From the NCBI GenBank assembly GCA_019426215.1, contig CM033392.1:40354666-40418665 (forward strand): 64,000 nt of DNA, in the 5' to 3' direction. The notes beneath the pieces were generated by a model. It was not told where the DNA came from and did no database searches. It saw nothing but the letters and a program-made list of their open reading frames with translations. The DNA comes from Buddleja alternifolia (taxonomy: Eukaryota > Streptophyta > Magnoliopsida > Lamiales > Scrophulariaceae). Shown one piece after another: positions 56,805-64,000 of the stretch (position 1 is its first letter; each line of letters begins with the position of its first letter). The translations under genes were made by a program, and so were the position numbers.

Positions 56805-57366
56805 ATATATAACTACACACCTAGTGTGTGTAGTGTGTGTGTGCCGTGTGCATCCCTTGTTAGGCATGTACATTGTGCATTTAATATATATATTATCATA
56901 CTAATGAATTCCAACCCTAATCACAAGTTAGTTTTGTGTAATTCTTCCTCTCTTCATTCTCTCTCTACATCTCTTTCATTCTTCCAATTCATTGGTTGAG
57001 TACGAAGAACACAAAAAAATATTCGATCCCTTTTCTTGATAAGGGAAGATTTGATATTCTCCTTGCTAGCACTGATGGAGATAATTGAGGGTACAAACTA
57101 AGGTGTGGAAACACCATAGAGGCGCAACACTTAGGACGCTAGAGCAAATCAATCCAGAGAATTAAAGCAGGGAGTTGTTTAAAAAGATTGTTACAGACTT
57201 GTTCTTCAAAAGGTAAACACGAGAAAACTCATCTTGTTAAGTTTTTTAATCTGATGGTACCATGTCTACCTAACCTTATTTTGGGGATGCTTCGCATTTT
57301 ATCTAAATTCTGCTTTTCAACGCTTCCGCTGCGATTGGCACCACCAGGGTTGTACCGATTTCAACA
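56805..57366 (+). repeat. Old plus-strand copia: 5' LTR piece 6 (LTR end)
   Basis: Runs from the Pack element to the LTR terminus CCGATTTCAACA, directly followed by the primer site. The TATA-like TTAATATATATATT near 56880 and TCTCTC-rich leader fit an R/U5 region. Confidence 0.75.
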
Positions 57367-57367
57367 A

Positions 57368-57380
57368 TGGTATCAGGGCC
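57368..57380 (+). promoter_or_regulatory. Primer binding site of the old plus-strand copia
   Basis: TGGTATCAGGGCC one base after the LTR end: initiator tRNA-Met type with one mismatch to TGGTATCAGAGCC. It fixes orientation and the LTR boundary. Confidence 0.9.
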
Positions 57381-57691
57381 AAGGTTTGACATGTCTCGGA
57401 TTTTTATCTTTGCTTATGTTTATGTGCTTTAAATTTGTTTTAGCGCATATGAATGGATTAAATTTTCTGATTTAATTTTTGGACTGATTTAAATTGTTTA
57501 AATTTGAGAATTGGTTTAGATCTGAAAATTGGATTTTAAATCTGAAATTGCATTTTTGATGAAATATTGATTGCTGCATTTTGACTCAAATGGTTGAAAA
57601 TGTTCAAGTTCGGGGGCGGAAGCACAGGTTTGAACCCGCGGCCGCGTTTGTATGCCGTCGCGGTTGTGACTGTAAGTTGTACAACGGAATG

Positions 57692-57745
57692 GTGAATAGC
57701 AAGTTCGCTTTCACGAGTCTCATGAACAGCGAACTCGCTGTTCAC
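57692..57745 (+). other. Leader hairpin with 18-bp arms
   Basis: The arm GTGAATAGCAAGTTCGCT (57692-57709) pairs with AGCGAACTCGCTGTTCAC (57728-57745), 16 of 18 positions, with an 18-nt loop. It sits about 310 nt after the primer site, where retroelement packaging/dimerisation structures lie. Confidence 0.7.
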
Positions 57746-57791
57746 GATGGCGTTGACAAAACCTCGGGGCAGCGCAGTTGCTGATCAGAAA

Positions 57792-58189
57792 GGGTTTCCG
57801 TTTAGACCCTAAGGTTTTTTTCCATTTTGGTAAATTGCAATTTGACTCTTTGGCTATTTTGCAATTTTATTCTTTGGGATCAAAAATGCAATTGAATATA
57901 AATTTTGGGCTTCAGACCGAAATTAATCTTTTTTCAAAATATGGGCTTTTTTAAAATTTTGAAGTCTAAATCAAATTTGCATTTTATTGAGGGTTTCCGT
58001 TTAGACCCTAAGGTTTTTTCCATTTTGGTAAATTGCAATTTGACTCTTTCGCTATTTTGCAATTTTATTCTTTGGGATCAAAATGCAATTGAATATAAAT
58101 TTTGGGCTTCGGACCGAAATTAATCTTTTTTCAAAATATGGGCTTTTTTTAAAATTTTGAAGTCTAAATCAAATTTGCATTTTATTGAA
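57792..58189. repeat. 199-bp tandem duplication in the leader
   Basis: Two head-to-tail copies starting GGGTTTCCGTTTAGACCCTA at 57792 and 57991, nearly identical. Confidence 0.95.
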
Positions 58190-59769
58190 TTTTGAAGTTA
58201 AATTAAAATGATTTTAAAAAAAAAAATTGGGCCCTTTGTGATTTAATGAAGAAGTGGGCTTCTTCATGGACTATCAAAAATCATGAATTTTTATTTATAC
58301 TCCAAGAATGAAATAAAATTGATATTTTATGGATTTTTGAAAATTAAATAAAATTGAGGATCTTTCGAATTTGGCCTTTTCGGATTAAATGAAAAGGTGG
58401 GATTTTTCAATTTTCTAAAACATGAGCTTTTTATCTGATTCTTGGAAAATTAATATTATAATATTAGTTAATTCTTTGAATTGAATAATATTAGAATTTT
58501 GGAAATCAATTAATTTTTGATAATTGTGATTTTTCATGGGATTTTCTAACATTGGTTTTTGGAAAAAAATTAATTGGTCCACTAATTTAATTAAATCATC
58601 CTTAATTAAATACGGTAAATTTATATTTATAAAAGCATGATGCAAGCATGTATTATGTGATTATATGGTCATTTGCGTCGAGCCATAGAGTGGTCGTTTT
58701 ATTATTTGAGGCCTGTGTGCCATATTTTTATTTTTATGTACATGAGAGAGTAAGGTTTCCTTTTCTGTTATGTATTGTTGTGCTTTGAGGACAAAAATGG
58801 AGACGTTCAAGATTGAGGAGTTGTGAAGACCTTAGTGTAGGGTTCGAGTTCTTAGATTAGATTAGTCAGCACCTTGATGACTCGGGATGTTTTAGGTTAG
58901 CTTGACTAGGATCACATTTACCGCTTTATATAGCATGTTCATGGTTATTTATTATTTGTTTCTTGTATATGATGTGTTGTGTTTCATGATCAACTAAGAA
59001 AGATAAATAACTGAAAATGGTGAGACTTTACATATGAAAACCCTATAATAAAATATTAAATCCATAAATGGACAAAATGGGAACTTGGTTGATTTCGATT
59101 AGATCCAAAGCCTTCCATCATTAGACGTGAGAAGTAATAGCCCGAGGCTTGTCATCGTTGTCTCAGGAGTTGTGGAATGATGGCAAGATTAAGGGTACTA
59201 ATCTCGCAACTAGGCCTTCTATTAGACAAGCAGATCAAATAGAAGTGCACATGGGTTTCAATTTTGCTAAGAAGTCGTCCATGAGTTATGGGACCACCTG
59301 GCTACTGTTATGATATGATAATTTGATGAGGGTCAGACTTAACCACAAACTAGTGTATGGTTTTGTCATGTTATGAGGACATACATGAAATGTGAGGCAA
59401 ACATCTCGAGAACCACTTAGAAAGTGGATGGGATTGTCGTGCCGATCAAATGTTACCACCCATTGTCTCAAGAGTCGTGAATGAGGTATAAGGGAATTTG
59501 GCAGCTCGAGCCTATTGTATGTTGTCATTTTTCTCATCTAGTATCAGTGGGGTGATGGAATTCAATAAGCAGTGGGAGTATATGTGAAATTAAAAGGTCC
59601 ATGATTTCATGTGGATAAGTTTGAGAATAAATGCTAATGTTTTTTCATTTTTCGCAAAGTGACAGACCAAATAACTAAAACTCCACTTTCAGTAATCCTT
59701 GAGTCTAATAAGCTTACATGGACGAAACTTCCCTGATTGACACTGCAACTTTAAGATTGAGCTGCAATC

Positions 59770-60475
59770 TGAAAGCTTTAACTATATCTTGACCCAACCT
59801 TTTAAGCCTGCCCCTGAGGCGAGTGCTTCAAGGGCTGCCCAAGATGAGCATGAGAAATGGAGCAAAGACGATATCTACGTGCGTTGCCTCATTCTAGCCT
59901 CCATGACTAATGAGTTGCATTGGCAGTTTGAGACTGTAGAACACGCATAAAAAATTGTCAATGCATTAGAGGAGTTGTATGGCGTTAATAAGCGCCATGA
60001 GAGGTAAGTCATCTCTCACGAACCGTTTGGAGCTCGCAGGACGGAAGGAACATCGGTTACCGACCATGTATTGAGAATAATTTCCTTGGTGAACAACCTC
60101 AATGAAATGGAGGTTCCGGTGAATCTTAGCTATTGATTTGGTCCTTCAGTTGCTCTCTCCTTCCTACGATCAACTCGTGGTGAATTTCAACATAAAACAG
60201 CTAGTTGCCACTCTTCTTGAGTTGCTGGACATGTTGCGTACTGCTGAGGAAATGGTCAAGAAGGTAAAGCCTGTATTGCTTGCTGACACTACTTCATTCC
60301 TCGCCTTTGGAAAAGACAAGGCTAAGGAGTAGTAGTAGAAGAAGAATAAAGGCAACAAAATGCAAGCAAAGGGCAGTGTGAAGAAAGCCAAAGGGGCTAT
60401 TGGGAAGTGCTTTAACTGTAAAAAGAAGGGACGCTAGAGAGATCAATGCCCAGAGCCTCCTTGCGAGCGCAAAGA
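59770..60475 (+). pseudogene. Gag of the old plus-strand copia
   Basis: Copia-type gag blocks across several frames and stops: a degraded first half (ITFDQP, HALEELYGVNKRHER-like), then the open block LVLQLLSPSYDQLVVNFNIK and LELLDMLRTAEEMVKK (60138-60330), then a zinc knuckle region CFNCKKKGR, stop, RDQCPEP at about 60405-60450 in which the His is Arg and a codon is TAG. Clearly dead. Confidence 0.8.
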
Positions 60476-62297
60476 AGGTACATTTGTTGTTAAGTTAAAT
60501 TGTTAGTTAACTGTGCTTTTTAGGTGTAATGACACCATAAAGATACTCACATATGCAATGGCTTGCAGATGGTGAAAAGAAGCAAAGAATAAAATAATGA
60601 GGACATGATCCTGAAGATGCTAATGGAGCATTTTTCGCTCCTGAGGCTATATGACAAGAATCATTTACTTTTCGTTTTTCGATATGAGACAATGTTTTTT
60701 GAAGAATGTTTTTGTTATGTTTTTGAATTGATTTATGAACCATGTTCACTCTGCCTTGGTTTATGCAGATATTTTATTAAAGAAGCGTTTTACTATTTTG
60801 TTTTTAGAATTAATTCTTGTAACATGCTTCGGAAACTATCTTCATAACATTAAACTCATATGACACAACAAATCTAAGCATTTATCTAGCTGTTAGGGTA
60901 ATGACCTAAAGAAGAGCGTATTAATCTATTTGAAATAGAGTAATAATAAGTGTAACCCTAAAGGAATCACACAAGATGTGACATAAGAAACCACACACAT
61001 CGAGAATGTGAGCGGTATTGATTATGTTAAGCAAATAGTGGGAGGCAGTGAGGATTGATGATCCTCTTGTCCAAGTTTACGAGTGTCCTAAGAAATCTTA
61101 GGAATATCATGCCCTTTACACCTAGAAATGAATTAGATCCTTTCATCCTACCTTCAAAGTGAGGAAGTTCATTCATGAAAGAACTAGGGTAGTAATGGAA
61201 CCTGGAAACTCGATAAACACAAACACCACTGGAGGTTAAAAAGAATAAATAGTAAACCTATAAACCAATGAACACAAGTTCTATTCCATGTAGTCTGGAG
61301 AAAGACGTTTGAATGATATAACGAAAGTCAAGAAGTCTTAAAAAATAGTGGGAGCTGACACATGTGTACAAGCTCCAAAAATCAATCTGTGGATTAAGTC
61401 TTATTGGGAACTTGCATTATGATGGTTAATAGGAGTACATCTGGCTTATTAATATTCTATGTTGACAACATTATATGGGTAACGTAGATTTGCTATCTAA
61501 CAACATAGATGTGGTCATTAGCTCAATTTTCCAAGTGGACTTAAAAAAGTAAGAGCATCCTAATTACACGATATAGAAATATCTACGGACCATGAGGTCG
61601 CTGCAACTCACTGTATCCAAGTACATAGATAAGATGTTGACGAGGTTCAACATAGAAGAATCAAAGGGGGTTCTTCCTGCAAAGCTTGACCAATGGGTGC
61701 ATGCAATTCTATAAGTAAAATAGGTTTTGACCAGTACATTTGGTGTATTGATCAAACCCCAAATGATTCAAGATGGATTGGATCCGTAGTGTTGTTTAGT
61801 GGTAAACAACAAAGGAAATTTAGGACTAGAATAACTAGACTTAAGTCGATGGACTTAAGAGATTACGAAGGGTTTGATTTATGCTAAATGGAAGAGTAAA
61901 AGGTAGGAATATTTCATGAGAAGAGACAACAACTGACTCTACCATTAAATGAATCGTTGATAAGGATACGGCAAAAAAGGATGTTTAGATATGCGAACCT
62001 ATCTTGAGGTAAAGATGAGGTTCTACCCATCAAAAATCAAGTAAAAGTATAACATGATTATTGATGGGGTTCAAGCTCTTGTATAAAGAGCAAATGTCTC
62101 AACCACTATCTGCACATACCTCTTGGCAAAATAAATTACCTGAGAGATTATTTTACCCGAGGCAATGTTCGAGTAGAATGAATTGACTCGATAGAAACGT
62201 GGCAAACCCCTTTCACCAAAGCTCTTAAGTAAGAGCTATGTTCAAAAAATGCACCTATAATATGGCCTATATAGGAACATAAACAGTGGGCTTTAGG
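60476..62297 (+). pseudogene. Pol debris of the old plus-strand copia
   Basis: No continuous domain. Recognisable scraps are RT: LILYVDNIIW near 61460 (active site YVDD changed to YVDN) and KYIDKMLTRFNIEESKGVLP near 61615-61680, with stops around them. Integrase is not recognisable, so it is probably deleted between about 60500 and 61300. RNase H scraps may lie near 61740-62200. Confidence 0.6.
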
Positions 62298-62310
62298 GCA
62301 AATGGGAGAT
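62298..62310 (+). promoter_or_regulatory. Polypurine tract of the old plus-strand copia
   Basis: GCAAATGGGAGAT before the 3' LTR remnant, of the copia type AAGTGGGAGAT. Confidence 0.8.
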
Positions 62311-62470
62311 TGATAGTGTTGTATGCCTGGCAAGCCATCTGTTGGCTTATCCACTAGATCACAAACACTATGATAATCTTATTTTGATATCATATCAAAC
62401 TTGTTGGCATCTTCTTTATCATATATGCTTTAATTACTTGGATAAATCTTAATCTCCTATCATCCCATGA
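62311..62470 (+). repeat. 3' LTR remnant of the old plus-strand copia
   Basis: After a short TGATAG the sequence jumps to TGTTGTATGCCTGGCAAGCC, equivalent to 43368 in the middle of the 5' LTR. The first ~290 bp of the LTR are therefore deleted. Similarity to the 5' LTR fades by about 62465. Confidence 0.75.
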
Positions 62471-62724
62471 TACCAGACAGGCACTCCTATGTCGGAGCTA
62501 AGATTGTACAAGTATTTGAAGTCCTTATTTGTCCATTAAAGACTTCATATTACTTGCGAACTTATTTTAGTAATCAAGATCGATCTCTCTAGTGCCAATC
62601 TTCCTATCCCATAGGAAGTAGGGGGATTGCACTGAAAAAATGGACAAAACGTTTTACACAACTTATAGATGTAGATAAGAATTAAGTGAAAACTCAATAA
62701 TGCCTTTTATTTAAGAAGAGTTTA
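62471..62724 (-). repeat. Fragment of copia LTR of the minus family
   Basis: GGCACTCCTATGTCGGAGCT...AATGCCTTTTATTTAAG matches 42790-43025 and 26150-26400. It is cut on the right by the SIRE LTR and fused on the left to the plus-strand LTR remnant. Confidence 0.75.
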
Positions 62725-64000
62725 TGGTTGTCCCAAGTGGCATACGAAAAGGGTCTAAAAGGGGGGGGGGGTTGAATAGACCCTGAAGTCTTTTTCGACA
62801 TCAAAAATTCGTATCACTTTTAAAGATTAGAACGCTTAGAAAGCTGAGCGCTTGGGTCAGACGCTTCAGTAAAGATAACTTAAACTTAGTGATTTCAGCA
62901 ATTTACCAAAGTAGGGTAACGCTTAGATCGCTTAATCAGGGTTAGCACAACGGAATTGATTTTAAAGCTTTAGCGTTCATTTTGGTTAAATAGTCGCTTA
63001 GCAGATTGACTTGTCTTTTTCAGAATAGATAGAATAATATAAAACAAGACAATAATAAAAGTAAATGACACAAGATATATAAGGTTCACTGGGTGATGTA
63101 ATCCCAGCTACGTCCTTCTTCTCCTTTTTCACTTGGAGGGAATTTACTAAGATGATTGTCAAAGAATCACACAGAATCTTCTACAAGATAGTAAATAGGT
63201 GAAAATGATCTCGGGCTCCTTGATCACACAGATGTCAGCACCAATGAAGATCTTCTTCTACAAGCTTCTCTCACTCAGAAATACTGCCTGTAAGGGTTTT
63301 CAACAATTTTCTCACTTAGATGAAAGGTTGAGGGTTTTATCACAAAGATTTGTTTGTTTTTGGAAAGACCAAACAACTTGGAATATCTCAGTAAAAACTT
63401 AGGTTTCTTCTTTGGAAGAAGTTTGAGATATTTGTAACTGTATGGAATGTATGTAAAAAGCTAGAAAGATTTTGGCTATGGTTTCTAAGCTTTTTCTCAG
63501 CAAAGTTTCCTTGTGTGTTTATGTATATTTCTCTTGTGTGTATGTCTGTCTCTTTTTAGGGTTTGCTGGAAGAGAGGTATTTATAGACTTTTCTTGGGAT
63601 TATGTCCGTTGGACACATGTAGGAGCGTGCCTATACCTTTTCTCTGACATTCCTGAAATTCTGCTGGTTCCGATTGGACGGGAGCTGCTATAAACTCTGA
63701 AATTTCTGATAGTCTAGTCAAAAGGTGGCTTGTCCACAAGTCATATTGGCTTATCACATTTAATGCTCTTATCAAGCATTTAATGCATTTGAATTTATTT
63801 CCCGTTTGAAATAAATATCCATTGAATGATTGCAATTAAGTCCTTCATGACTTGAGAAATTATTTCAAGTGAATCTGATTCTGATCGCTAGAGTGTTTTG
63901 AGCGCTTGATCCATAAATCCTGAAATAGTTCTTTAGCGTTTGACGGACGCTAAGGATAAATCTTCATCTTCTTCTTACTTCAGACACTGATCTTCAACTT
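62725..64000 (-). mobile_element. SIRE-type LTR, minus orientation, runs off the window
   Basis: The plus strand starts TGGTTGTCCCAAGTGGCATA followed by a G-run and TTGAATAGACCCTGAAGTCT, the inverse of the end of 1819-3327. The preceding five bases, GTTTA, would be its TSD. Its other end is outside, so solo versus full element cannot be decided. Confidence 0.9.

Larger units (their letters stand above)
57381..59760 (+). other. Leader of the old plus-strand copia
   Basis: About 2.4 kb before gag without a gene. Contains a long hairpin (57692-57745) and a 199-bp tandem duplication (57792-58189), both listed separately. The rest (58200-59760) is non-coding. Confidence 0.6.

Overview
The window is plant nuclear DNA, most likely from a eudicot. 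The evidence is AT-rich sequence, one spliced plant gene, and dense nesting of plant LTR retrotransposons (SIRE-type and Tork/Angela-type Ty1-copia, Athila-type Ty3-gypsy) and MITEs. There is no bacterial-style gene organisation, and I found no convincing rRNA, tRNA or CRISPR. Exactly one intact host gene is visible: a six-exon DUF789-family gene on the minus strand (6491-9220). Most of the rest is transposable elements whose order of insertion can be read from target-site duplications (TSDs).

Layout, left to right. 1-3327: 3' end of a SIRE-type copia element (decayed env-like ORF, polypurine tract, 3' LTR). 3328-4588: copia LTR fragment. 5109-6129: MITE swollen by CT and TA microsatellites. 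6491-9480: DUF789 gene with MITE-like sequence in two introns. 10990-11396: a cleaner copy of the same MITE. 11671-21911: a Tourist-like MITE (TSD TTA) split by a non-autonomous LTR element with three LTRs and two internal regions (TSD ATGAG), whose left LTR is itself split by a solo SIRE LTR (TSD ACGCT).

21915-24707 is low-copy-looking sequence with only weak coding hints. 24708-62470 is a very old plus-strand copia element. Its single 5' LTR has been burst into six pieces over about 32.7 kb. Into that LTR went a complete but dead minus-strand copia (24742-43099, TSD GAATG), a solo-like copia LTR (44188-45841), a rearranged Athila-like element with an inverted gag-pro block (45914-53755), a hAT MITE (54010-54844, TSD ATTGAAAT), and a Pack-type DNA transposon (55480-56804) carrying fragments of a GatA-like and a PNO1-like host gene. 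The minus copia was in turn hit by a copia LTR in its RNase H region and by a young Athila-type element that encodes only gag-protease (29782-36803, TSD ATGGA, LTRs about 99% identical by eye). 62725-64000 is another SIRE LTR running off the window end.

The most interesting signal is a pair of tandem RNA hairpins just downstream of gag-pro in both Athila-type elements (34071-34122 and 51857-51906). Every stem difference between the two elements is compensatory, and all four loops fit AGSYAA. Also notable are a duplicated polypurine-tract module in the same elements, the gag-pro-only element that appears recently mobile without its own polymerase, the three-LTR tandem, and the Pack element with two captured host gene fragments. 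Identity values are estimates by eye; no alignment was run.
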